DNA of 64,000 bases, taken from NCBI RefSeq assembly GCF_028682395.1, contig NZ_JANHLC010000001.1, forward strand, positions 806,001 to 870,000, in the 5' to 3' direction. The notes under the pieces are model-generated. The model did no database searches, was not told the origin of the DNA, and saw only the letters and a program-made list of their open reading frames with translations. Position numbers and translations under genes: made by a program. Below, in pieces: positions 55,349 to 64,000 of this stretch. The stretch comes from Pseudomonas putida. GTDB taxonomy: Bacteria > Pseudomonadota > Gammaproteobacteria > Pseudomonadales > Pseudomonadaceae. How positions within the stretch are numbered: the first letter of the stretch is position 1; every line of letters starts with the position of its first letter.

Positions 55349-55870
55349 CTAATCGAACAGCGCCATCAGTTCCGGCTTTAGCGCTGCATGGCTGCTTGCC
55401 GCCCGGGCCTGGTTGACCTGCCGAGTGGCCCGGGCGACTTCCAGCAGTGCAGGGGCAATCGCATACCCGCCACGGTTCTGCAGCCATTCAAGCACCGCAA
55501 CCAGATGCCAGAGCGACGTACTGCCTTCGTGCATTGCCAGCGGGAAGCTGTCGGGGTGGGCCAACATCAGCTTGCGCATATTTTGCCGTGAGACGCCGAC
55601 AAACTCGGCAATATCGCTCAGCCCCACCAGGTCAGGCGCCGCCTCTACCAGTCGTGCGGTCGGGAGCACACGCTTTACATCCTGGAGCGCGCTCAACATT
55701 GCAGCTTCACCACTCTGCGCTTCGCGATTGAACGCCAGCGCCAGGCGCCCTGGCAGACCGATGCCGACCAGCGCGTCATCACAACCGGCTGCGCCCAGTC
55801 GTTCGACCAGCGCATCCAGGTCACGCTCCTGCTCGGGCAATTGGTACTTGAGGGTGAACAGATAATCCAT
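55349..55870 (-). CDS. HTH DNA-binding protein, probable antitoxin of a HicA-like pair
   Basis: A 173-residue protein: residues 1-80 form an alpha/beta domain (MDYLFTLKYQL...GCDDALVGIGLPGRLALAF) and residues 83-101 a helix-turn-helix (GLSDIAEFVGVSRQNMRKLM) followed by a W-rich segment. It starts 4 bp after the HicA-like gene and is therefore co-translated. By position and HTH it should neutralise the toxin and repress the operon. The fold of the first half resembles HicB only loosely, so this is not a classical HicB. Confidence 0.65.
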   Translation of the reverse strand: MDYLFTLKYQLPEQERDLDALVERLGAAGCDDALVGIGLPGRLALAFNREAQSGEAAMLSALQDVKRVLPTARLVEAAPDLVGLSDIAEFVGVSRQNMRKLMLAHPDSFPLAMHEGSTSLWHLVAVLEWLQNRGGYAIAPALLEVARATRQVNQARAASSHAALKPELMALFD

Positions 55871-55874
55871 AGCT

Positions 55875-56150
55875 CTACTCCTTGCAGGACACGCGAGGGC
55901 GCTTGCTGCCGATCAGGTTGGCACATCCATCAACGACCCTTTGCAGGGCTTTGGCGTGGCTGACGGCATTACGCGGCGTACTCCAGATACTGGTGATGCA
56001 AAACTCACCGCAACGACAGAGGTCGGTCCTGAACGGGCAAAAGATCTTTCCCCAGGCATGGCTGCCTCCCACTTCCACGCGCCAGCCACGTTTCTCGGCA
56101 TGGCGCAAAACACGTTCGATTTCCTTCTTGGGATGAGATGCACGAGCCAT
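55875..56150 (-). CDS. HicA-like putative mRNA interferase toxin
   Basis: The 91-residue protein has the HicA core: a basic helix (KKEIERVLRHAEKRGW) followed by a beta strand and the catalytic-type GSH motif (His31). Unlike classical HicA it then has a cysteine cluster (Cys38, Cys45, Cys47, Cys51) that could bind zinc. HicA toxins bind and cleave mRNA. ATG at 56150 is favoured over TTG at 56162 because GAGG lies 6 bases upstream. It is the first gene of a toxin-antitoxin pair at the edge of a possible island. Confidence 0.65.
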   Translation of the reverse strand: MARASHPKKEIERVLRHAEKRGWRVEVGGSHAWGKIFCPFRTDLCRCGEFCITSIWSTPRNAVSHAKALQRVVDGCANLIGSKRPRVSCKE

Positions 56151-56644
56151 CCATAGCCTCAAGTCTCATAGTGAATAACCAGGATGTCAAATGACAACCC
56201 AAGCGTTATTTTCGACAAAGCAATTCCGTCAAAGCGGGACGCGTCGATAAAACACCCGCGAGAAGGTACAGCGTGGGCACCCAGCAAAAGGCCCAAGGTT
56301 CTTTCCGCATGTTGCAACTGGCAATAAAGCGAAATGTCGTGCCCAAGGAAACGCAAAAGCCGAGCGCTGACGGGAAGCGGCCGCGATTGTTGGGCTACCA
56401 AAAGCGTCCAAAGGCCTGGTGGCCAATCTGCCGTGTCAGTGACCCGATCCTCTATCGAACCGACAGGTGGCTGGTTTGAAGCCGCAAACACCGCGTTGAA
56501 TCTGTATCCGCCGTCACCCGTCCAGGCTCAACCGCACCGGAACATATTCGCCTTGAGATCCGTAGCCGGGTTGCGCAGAATCCTCCGCCGGCTTCAATCA
56601 CGCCAGTATCCGGACAGTTTTTCATCTCATAGGGACATCCACGC
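56151..56644. other. Gene-poor spacer in the possible island
   Basis: About 490 bp between the toxin gene and the divergent PH-domain gene. Short frames exist on both strands (the longest, 110 codons, on the minus strand at 56159-56491) but none resembles a known protein or has a good ribosome site. It may be eroded mobile DNA plus two promoters. Confidence 0.4.
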
Positions 56645-57016
56645 ATGATCGACTTCAACAACAAAGGCTTTTTCAAGCTCAAACAAAACGACGAATACGC
56701 TGAGCGGGTAACCAGCCTGCTGCTGGATGGCGAGCACGTGATCGACGCCTACAAATCCATGCGCGACGGCGTGGTGTTTACCAACAAACGGATCATCGCC
56801 GTGAACGTACAGGGCATCACCGGCAGCAAAAAGGATTTCACCTCCCTGCCCTACAAAAATATTGTGGCCTACTCCGTTGAAACCTCAGGTACGTTCGATC
56901 TGGATTCCGAGTTGGAAATCTACTTTTCTTCCCTTGGAAAAGTGAAGTTCGAGTTCACCGGCAAAACGGCCATTGTCGAAATCTCCAAACTGATATCGGC
57001 TCATATTTTCGCCTGA
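56645..57016 (+). CDS. Stand-alone bacterial PH-domain protein
   Basis: The 123-residue protein is almost entirely one bacterial pleckstrin-homology domain: VTSLLLDGEHVIDAYKSMRDGVVFTNKRIIAVNVQG...KKDFTSLPYKNIVAYSVE is the family pattern. Bacterial PH proteins form ring-shaped oligomers, but the role is unknown. It has no partner gene; a degenerate region lies on each side. It uses fewer GC-rich codons than its neighbours, in keeping with acquired DNA. Confidence 0.8.
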   Translation: MIDFNNKGFFKLKQNDEYAERVTSLLLDGEHVIDAYKSMRDGVVFTNKRIIAVNVQGITGSKKDFTSLPYKNIVAYSVETSGTFDLDSELEIYFSSLGKVKFEFTGKTAIVEISKLISAHIFA

Positions 57017-57122
57017 GTTCACCGAGCGACCCGTGAAGGCACGAACGGGCAGTGCGCAAAAGAGCCGGACGTTGTCCAACACTCCCATCAAAAATCCGGC
57101 AATTACGCATAACAGCGTTCAC

Positions 57123-57305
57123 TTAAGCATTTGAGCCCAAGCGGGGCTTTCTAGAAAAGCCGATGCCAGCCCCAGGCAGCGGTTTTTTTATGTGCATTGA
57201 CCAACAATGGCTCGATCTTGGCGACCTGTACAACGGCTTAGACCTGAGCTCTTTGTAGCGTGTTTCTTTCGGTTTGAGATGACGCCGCTTGGAATCGGTC
57301 AGCAT
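57123..57305 (-). pseudogene. Possible tyrosine-integrase N-terminal remnant
   Basis: From ATG at 57305 the first ~19 residues (MLTDSKRRHLKPKETRYKE) resemble the arm-type DNA-binding N-terminus of phage-like integrases (LTD-K-R--KP---YK). After that the similarity is lost and the frame ends at 60 codons, so at most a fragment is left. It lies downstream of guaA in the same orientation, where integrases of guaA-targeting elements normally sit. The match is short and could be accidental. Confidence 0.35.
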
Positions 57306-57543
57306 GGCGCTCGCGGATTCCGCTCAAAATAACCCAGCTCAGAAACGCCGCCAAAATCACAGGCAAACCCAATAAACCCAGCGATCAATGGGACTTGAGA
57401 CCATGCTCTCTTCAACAGAGATGACAGGGTAAAGAACGCCGAGCATGGCATTTTGTTTAGTCTATAACCCGTACCATGCGACAGACACCTGATGCTTGGC
57501 GATGCACAAAGCCGCCAGAATGTGCCGGCCCCAAAAAAGCCAA

Positions 57544-57565
57544 AAGCCCGCAATTAAGCGGGCTT
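57544..57565 (-). terminator. Terminator of guaA
   Basis: AAGCCCGC and GCGGGCTT flank AATTAA in an 8-bp stem. Read on the minus strand it is followed by a T-rich tract (complement of the A-run at 57534-57545). It ends the guaBA transcript ~50 bp after the guaA stop. Confidence 0.75.
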
Positions 57566-57611
57566 CAGGGTGTTTCTTGCTAGTGGGTGCCAGTCAGTGC
57601 CGGACGTCCAA

Positions 57612-59189
57612 TCATTCCCACTCAATCGTTGCCGGCGGCTTGCTCGATACGTCGTAAGTGACGCGGGAAATACCTTCGATTTCGTTGATGATCCGACCGC
57701 TGACGGTTTCCAGCAGTTCGTAAGGCAGGTGGGCCCAACGCGCGGTCATGAAGTCGATGGTTTCCACAGCTCGCAGGGCCACAACCCAGGCGTAACGACG
57801 ACCGTCGCCCACGACGCCTACCGATTTCACTGGCTGGAACACCACGAATGCCTGGCTGACCTTGTGATACCAATCGGCCTTGTGCAGCTCTTCGATAAAG
57901 ATATGGTCAGCGCGACGCAGCAGGTCGGCGTACTCCTTCTTCACCTCACCGAGGATCCGCACACCCAGGCCTGGGCCCGGGAACGGGTGACGGTAGACCA
58001 TGTCGTACGGCAGGCCGAGTTCCAGACCCAGACGGCGGACTTCGTCCTTGAACAGCTCGCGCAGGGGCTCGACCAGCTTGAGGTTCATTTCTTCCGGCAA
58101 GCCACCCACGTTGTGGTGCGACTTGATCACGTGAGCCTTGCCGCTCTTGGCGCCCGCCGACTCGATCACGTCCGGGTAGATGGTGCCCTGGGCCAGGTAC
58201 TTGATGTTGTCCAGCTTGCAGGATTCGGCATCGAACACGTCGATAAAGGTACGACCGATGATCTTGCGCTTTTTCTCCGGGTCGGCTTCGCCAGCCAGAT
58301 TGTTGAGGAACTGATCCTCGGCGTTGGCGCGAATCACCTTAACGCCCATGTTCTCGGCGAACATGGCCATCACTTGCTCGCCTTCATGCAGACGCAGCAA
58401 GCCGTTGTCGACGAAGACGCAGGTCAGCTGATCGCCAATGGCCTTGTGCAACAGCGCGGCAACCACCGAGGAATCGACACCACCGGACAGGCCGAGCAGC
58501 ACGTTGTCGGTACCGACCTGGGCACGCACGTTGGCAATGGCGTCTTCGGCGATCTTCGACGGGGTCCACAGGGCTTCGCAGCCGCAGATGTCGAGGATAA
58601 AGCGCGAGAGGATCCGACCGCCCTGCTTGGTGTGGGTCACTTCCGGGTGGAACTGCACGCCGTAGTAGCCGCGCTCGTCGTTGAACATACCGGCGATCGG
58701 GCAGCTCGGGGTGCTGGCCAGGATGTGGAAGTCGGCCGGCATGCGGGTGACTTTGTCACCGTGGCTCATCCAGACGTCGAGGCCGAACAGGCCGTCGGCG
58801 TCGATGTGGTCTTCGATGCCATCGAGCAGGCGGCTCTTGCCGACCACATCGACACGGGCGTAGCCGAACTCACGCAGCTCGGAACCTTCGACCTTGCCAC
58901 CCAGCTGTTCAGCCATGGTCTGCATGCCGTAGCAGATACCGAAGACCGGCACGCCCAGGTCGAAGACCGCTTGCGGGCAACGCGGGCTGCCGGCTTCGTG
59001 CACAGACTCGGGGCCGCCCGCGAGGATGACGCCTTTAGGGGCGAATTCGCGAATCGCTTCGTCGTCCATGTCGAACGGATGCAGTTCGCAGTACACACCG
59101 ATCTCACGCACGCGGCGGGCGATCAGTTGGGTGTACTGGGAACCGAAGTCGAGGATCAGGATGCGGTGGGCGTGAATGTCGAGGGCCAT
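57612..59189 (-). CDS. guaA: GMP synthase (glutamine-hydrolysing)
   Basis: The 525-residue enzyme aminates XMP to GMP, using ammonia from glutamine. The N-terminal class I amidotransferase has the catalytic Cys in ICYGMQTMA and the His/Glu in HPEVTHT. The ATP-pyrophosphatase P-loop [10 protein letters not shown] and the C-terminal dimerisation domain ending in PPATIEWE are intact. Length is normal. It follows guaB on the same strand with a 105-bp gap. The 3' end of guaA is a known integration site for mobile elements, and the DNA beyond it looks acquired. Confidence 0.97.
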   Translation of the reverse strand: MALDIHAHRILILDFGSQYTQLIARRVREIGVYCELHPFDMDDEAIREFAPKGVILAGGPESVHEAGSPRCPQAVFDLGVPVFGICYGMQTMAEQLGGKVEGSELREFGYARVDVVGKSRLLDGIEDHIDADGLFGLDVWMSHGDKVTRMPADFHILASTPSCPIAGMFNDERGYYGVQFHPEVTHTKQGGRILSRFILDICGCEALWTPSKIAEDAIANVRAQVGTDNVLLGLSGGVDSSVVAALLHKAIGDQLTCVFVDNGLLRLHEGEQVMAMFAENMGVKVIRANAEDQFLNNLAGEADPEKKRKIIGRTFIDVFDAESCKLDNIKYLAQGTIYPDVIESAGAKSGKAHVIKSHHNVGGLPEEMNLKLVEPLRELFKDEVRRLGLELGLPYDMVYRHPFPGPGLGVRILGEVKKEYADLLRRADHIFIEELHKADWYHKVSQAFVVFQPVKSVGVVGDGRRYAWVVALRAVETIDFMTARWAHLPYELLETVSGRIINEIEGISRVTYDVSSKPPATIEWE

Positions 59190-59223
59190 GAGTCATTCTC
59201 GTCAGTGAAATCAGAAACAACTC

Positions 59224-59288
59224 GGGGCTGTCTTCAACAGCCCCGGTTCAAATTCGTCAATCGCCGCCAGGCCAACGCCTGGAGGCGA
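59224..59288 (-). terminator. Two hairpins in the guaB-guaA gap
   Basis: GGGGCTGT-CTTCA-ACAGCCCC (59224-59244) and CGCC-G-CCAGGC-CAAC-GCCTGG-A-GGCG (59262-59288) occupy the 105-bp gap between guaB and guaA. They may adjust the relative amounts of the two enzymes by attenuation or mRNA protection. Confidence 0.5.
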
Positions 59289-59294
59289 TCACTA

Positions 59295-60797
<1,503 letters not shown>

Positions 60798-60902
60798 TCA
60801 TTATACTCAGATGCCCTGCCCGGCTCAATGTAAACCTTGGCCAATTATCGGCCGCGACCATTTGCGCCAAAACGCGCTAACCCGCGGCCCGGACGGCTGG
60901 CT

Positions 60903-61451
60903 CTAAAGCTCGACCCTGACCCAGGCCACCGGCTGATCGAGCCAGTCGGCGAACTCGTCGAGAAAGCTCTGCTTGAAGCCCGCTTCGGCCCAGTTATTGA
61001 AGATAAAGCCCAGGTTGGAAAACGCGCAGGGCTGCAGGAACAGGAAGCCATTGATATCGTCTTCATGGCCGCAGAGCGGACAGATAAAGTTATCGGTGCG
61101 CCCCGGCATCCAGTCTTCAAGGCTGTCGAACAGCACTTCACCGACTTCCTTGCGGCATTCGGCGCAACCGGCCTCCTCGAGAAAGCCCTTGGCCGGCGTA
61201 TAGATGCAGCGCTTGGTGATAATTTCCAGGCCATTGACCGCCTCACCAAACGGCAGGGCCTCGGGGCGCAGCACCACATCCCGGGCGCCTGCCCCGATGG
61301 CATGGCCCATGCGATTGCCGGTGCGCCCGCAGGTGGTCAACTCTTCGGCGACGATGTTCTTGCGCACCAACCAGCGCACGATAGCCCGAGCGCGCGGTTC
61401 GTGAACCGGGAGTGTGGAAATTTTCGGGACAATGATGCTTTGGGAATTCAT
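60903..61451 (-). CDS. Conserved zinc-ribbon protein of unknown function
   Basis: The 182-residue protein has two CxxC pairs, AGCAECRKE (about 116-121) and FICPLCGHED (about 142-147), which should hold one zinc ion. The rest (TLPVHEPRARAIVRWLVRKNIVAEE; LQPCAFSNLGFIFNNWAE) resembles no family I can name, although Pseudomonas genomes carry it, sometimes under misleading transporter names. It has no membrane segment or signal. ATG at 61451 is chosen over 61481 as the protein-like part starts there. It lies alone before guaB. Confidence 0.75.
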   Translation of the reverse strand: MNSQSIIVPKISTLPVHEPRARAIVRWLVRKNIVAEELTTCGRTGNRMGHAIGAGARDVVLRPEALPFGEAVNGLEIITKRCIYTPAKGFLEEAGCAECRKEVGEVLFDSLEDWMPGRTDNFICPLCGHEDDINGFLFLQPCAFSNLGFIFNNWAEAGFKQSFLDEFADWLDQPVAWVRVEL

Positions 61452-61574
61452 GGTGACGGCCCAGTTGCCTTGCTCGCGCAAGTGCGCGCCTGCAGAGTCG
61501 AGTTGAACCCCATACAGACGCGTTTGCTGGCAAATGATCGAAAACCCGGCAGCTTAAGCCCTCACACCCTCAGG

Positions 61575-62342
61575 TCAAGTGCTGAGATAGCGCGCGATCA
61601 AGGCAATGCCACTGGCCAACACCAACCAGGTCACCAGGCGCACAAACGCCTCGCGCGACATCTTCAGCGCCAGCCGGCGGCCCACCCACAACCCCAACGC
61701 CATGGCCGGCAACAAGCAGGCGGCCAGCACCAGCAAGGGCAACTCGGCATAGACCCCGGCGATCACAAACAGCGTCAGGCGCACCAGTGTGCTGCAACTG
61801 ATCAACGCGCTCTGGGTCGCCCGTGCTGCGTCTTTGGACAGGCGGCTGTTCAGATAAATCGCATACAGAAAGCCACCACTGCCAAACAGTGCGCCGAACA
61901 AGCCGCCGACCGTCCCCATGGGGACCGACCAGCCCGCCGCCAAACGTGCCGGCCGCACCTTGATTGCCAGGCTATAGAGGGCATAGGCACTGACAAACAG
62001 CCCCATCAGCAACAGCAGCACATCGGAGTGGAGATTGAGCAGGAAAACCACCCCCAGGGTGCAACCCAGCGCCATAAAAGGCAGCAGGCGAGTCAGCTCG
62101 CGCCTGGCCACGTCACGCCGCGACGGCAGCAGATTGCCAAACGCCGCCACAAAATCCAGCAGCACCAGCAAGGGAATGATCTTCGACAACGGCATAAATA
62201 GAATCAGCAGTGGCCCGGCCACCAACGCCGTGCCGAACCCGGCAATGCCAAACACGATGTAGGCCAGGACCACCCCCAACTCGATCACCAACCAGTCACT
62301 GGCGCTAAAGGGCAACTGATGCAACAACTCGACAACACTCAT
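61575..62342 (-). CDS. TauE/SafE family membrane permease
   Basis: The 255-residue protein has about eight membrane segments and the two repeated TauE/SafE motifs (FGIAGFGTALVAGPLL near the start, and GGLFGALFGSGGFLYAIYL in the middle). Family members move sulfite, sulfoacetate or other organic anions. ATG at 62342 is used because the upstream part reads as non-membrane, non-conserved sequence. It is divergent from a LysR gene 100 bp away, which is its probable regulator. Confidence 0.85.
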   Translation of the reverse strand: MSVVELLHQLPFSASDWLVIELGVVLAYIVFGIAGFGTALVAGPLLILFMPLSKIIPLLVLLDFVAAFGNLLPSRRDVARRELTRLLPFMALGCTLGVVFLLNLHSDVLLLLMGLFVSAYALYSLAIKVRPARLAAGWSVPMGTVGGLFGALFGSGGFLYAIYLNSRLSKDAARATQSALISCSTLVRLTLFVIAGVYAELPLLVLAACLLPAMALGLWVGRRLALKMSREAFVRLVTWLVLASGIALIARYLST

Positions 62343-62442
62343 GGGCACGCTTCCTGAATCCATTGCCGATGACTTTAGCCAGCAGCGAGCCTTGCGACTA
62401 ATATCAATGTGGCCCATCACCCATCTCAAAAAGGCATAGCTT

Positions 62443-63348
62443 GTGCTCTCGACCCGCCAACTGCGCTATTTCGTCGAAATCGTCGAATCCGGCAGCTTCA
62501 GCAGCGCTGCCGAGCGGCTGTTTATTGCCCAGTCGGCCTTGAGTCGGCAGATCAAAGCGCTCGAAAACCAGCTGCAAACACCGTTGCTGGAACGCACGGC
62601 CCGCCAGCCACGGCTGACCGCTGCCGGCGAAGCCTTCTATCCCCGGGCAAAAAGCCTGCTCCATGAACTGCACAAGGCCGGCGAACTGGCGACGCAGGTT
62701 GGCCATGGCCTGCTCGGCACCCTACGGCTCAGCCACTCCAGCACCGTGCCCATGAGCGGGCGCTTGCTGCGCGGTATCAGCCGCTACCTGGAGGACAACC
62801 CCGGCGCCTCGATGGATATCGTCAAGCTGTCTTCCGAGGCGCAGTTGGAGGAACTGGCCGAAGGGCGGGTGGATATCGGCCTCCTGCGCCTGCCGGTGTT
62901 GCGCCAGCGCGAAGGTGTGCGGATCGTCGAACTGTACAGCGAGCCCCTGCTGCTGGCGGTGCCGCCCACCCACCCTCTGGCCGTTGCCCCGCCCACCCGA
63001 GGCATTGACCTGGCCACACTCAAGGACGAAGCGTTTATCTCCATCCCTCATCCGCAGCGCGGCGGCTTGAGCTATCTGTCCGCCGAACTGTGCATGCGTC
63101 GCGGCTTCTTTCCCAGGGCCGCACGCGTGGTGTCGCGCAAAACCACCCAGTTGCAGTTGATCCAGGCGGGGTTCGGCATTGCCCTGCTCCCGGAATCCAT
63201 GCGCGAGATAGCGCCCTCGACGGTCCAGTTTCTAGCGCTGGCCGAGCCCGATTGCCTTAGCACCGTCGCCCTGGCCTATCGACAGGAACCGACGCCACTG
63301 GTCGCGCAGTTTGTCGAACAGTTCTGCCAAGCCGTTATACAACCCTGA
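62443..63348 (+). CDS. LysR-family transcriptional regulator
   Basis: A 301-residue LysR protein with a standard HTH (GSFSSAAERLFIAQSALSRQIKALE) and full-length effector domain. The start is GTG at 62443 with AAAGG 7 bases upstream. LysR genes commonly control the divergent neighbour, here the TauE/SafE permease, so the effector may be its substrate. The effector itself cannot be read from sequence. Confidence 0.88.
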   Translation: MLSTRQLRYFVEIVESGSFSSAAERLFIAQSALSRQIKALENQLQTPLLERTARQPRLTAAGEAFYPRAKSLLHELHKAGELATQVGHGLLGTLRLSHSSTVPMSGRLLRGISRYLEDNPGASMDIVKLSSEAQLEELAEGRVDIGLLRLPVLRQREGVRIVELYSEPLLLAVPPTHPLAVAPPTRGIDLATLKDEAFISIPHPQRGGLSYLSAELCMRRGFFPRAARVVSRKTTQLQLIQAGFGIALLPESMREIAPSTVQFLALAEPDCLSTVALAYRQEPTPLVAQFVEQFCQAVIQP

Positions 63349-63420
63349 ACCGGGATCGCTGTTTGCCCCTGCATGCGCACTGGCTCGCGATGACCTGCGA
63401 ATGCCTCTATCATGCCGCCC

Positions 63421-64000
63421 ATGATTAAAGATCCCTTTGCCCGCCTGGGCCTCGACCGCGAAGTCCTTACCGTCAGCCAACTCAATGGCCGTGCCCGCGT
63501 GCTGCTCGAGGATGTGTTCAGCAATATCTGGGTCGAGGGTGAAATCTCCAACCTGGCCCGACCGGCATCCGGGCATATCTACTTCACCCTCAAGGACAGC
63601 GGTGCCCAGGTCCGTTGTGCACTGTTTCGCCAGAATGCAGCACGGGTCCGCCAGGCCCTGAGGGATGGCCTGGCGGTCAAGGTGCGCGGCAAGGTCTCGC
63701 TGTTCGAGGGCCGTGGTGACTACCAACTGATTCTCGACACGGTCGAACCCGCGGGCGACGGCGCCCTGCGCCTGGCCTTCGATGCCTTGAAGGAAAAGCT
63801 CAGCGCCGAAGGCCTGTTCAGCGCCGAGCGCAAGGTCGCGCTGCCCAGCCATCCACGGCGCATCGGGATTATCAGCTCGCCCACCGGCGCAGTGATTCGC
63901 GACATTATCAGCGTCTTCAAACGCCGCGCCCCCCAGGTCGAACTGACCCTGATTCCCACGGCGGTCCAGGGCCGCGAAGCGACAGCGCAGATTGTCCGCG
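63421..64000 (+). CDS. xseA: Exodeoxyribonuclease VII large subunit, N-terminal part
   Basis: The first ~193 residues of XseA are present; the gene runs off the right edge. The OB-fold DNA-binding domain (LTVSQLNGRARVLLEDVFSNIWVEGEISN, ARPASGHIYFTLKD) and the start of the catalytic domain (RRIGIISSPTGAVIRDI) are typical. With XseB the enzyme degrades single-stranded DNA. In many pseudomonads xseA lies close to guaBA, as here, separated only by three genes. Confidence 0.95.
   Translation, partial: MIKDPFARLGLDREVLTVSQLNGRARVLLEDVFSNIWVEGEISNLARPASGHIYFTLKDSGAQVRCALFRQNAARVRQALRDGLAVKVRGKVSLFEGRGDYQLILDTVEPAGDGALRLAFDALKEKLSAEGLFSAERKVALPSHPRRIGIISSPTGAVIRDIISVFKRRAPQVELTLIPTAVQGREATAQIVR

Larger units (their letters stand above)
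57017..57611. other. Spacer between the PH-domain gene and guaA
   Basis: About 595 bp with no intact gene. It contains a candidate integrase remnant (57123-57305, minus strand), T-rich stretches, and the guaA terminator at 57544-57565. Base use is more AT-rich than in the flanking core genes. Confidence 0.45.

Noticed and set aside
56159..56491. A 110-codon minus-strand frame before the toxin gene
   Set aside because: No ribosome site, no recognisable family, and competing frames on the other strand; kept only as part of the gene-poor spacer.

Overview
The window is about 64 kb of GC-rich chromosome from a fluorescent Pseudomonas. This rests on a glpF-glpK-glpR-glpD block, an aatJQMP-aauSR acidic amino acid system, oprB-gcd for periplasmic glucose oxidation, cmoAB, an AsrA-type Lon protease, guaBA and xseA, all with Pseudomonas-like proteins and codon use. 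No rRNA, tRNA or CRISPR array was seen. Both ends cut genes: argF has lost its 5' end and xseA its 3' end.

Layout. 1-3.0 kb: end of argF with an overlapping ABC ATPase, a PhzF-like isomerase and a YbaK-type editing deacylase. 3.2-8.5 kb: glycerol regulon with GlpR-like operators before glpF and a tandem pair before glpD. 8.5-15.7 kb: glutamate/aspartate importer aatJQMP, its two-component system aauSR and glpM; the aatJ leader has two 14-bp AauR-like dyads and a sigma-54 promoter. 15.9-22.3 kb: a lipase-like hydrolase, metR, a LysE exporter with a Nudix hydrolase, a REC-GGDEF-EAL protein, Zur-controlled zinc-free L31, and a decayed LuxR gene. 22.3-23.9 kb: a glutamate-synthase-like FMN protein.

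24.2-29.5 kb is the most unusual segment. It is a tight five-gene operon encoding a heme-oxygenase-like diiron protein fused to a cupin, a small Rieske protein, an MFS exporter, an ATP-grasp ligase and a stand-alone B3/B4 (PheRS-beta editing-like) protein. A convergent Lrp/AsnC regulator follows it, and a perfect 15-bp dyad resembling an Lrp site precedes it. I infer a small pathway that oxidises an amino acid, ligates it and exports the product, with the B3/B4 protein as possible self-protection. I do not recognise it as a characterised pathway.

29.9-44.9 kb: OpgC-like membrane protein, amino acid permease, large GT51/transpeptidase penicillin-binding protein, PadR (YqjI-like) with a siderophore-interacting ferric reductase, small membrane and DNA-binding proteins, ZnuD-like receptor with a Zur box, oprB and gcd. 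45.0-55.2 kb: membrane GGDEF-EAL protein, AsrA/Lon with a sigma-32 promoter, chagasin-like inhibitor lipoprotein, lysoplasmalogenase, cmoAB, tadA and a Tat-exported multicopper oxidase. 55.3-57.6 kb looks like a small eroded island next to the 3' end of guaA: a HicA-like toxin with its HTH partner, a PH-domain protein, poorly coding DNA and a possible integrase remnant. 57.6-64 kb: guaA, guaB, a zinc-ribbon protein of unknown role, a TauE/SafE permease, a LysR regulator and xseA.

All calls come from reading the sequence by eye and from family knowledge; no database search was run.
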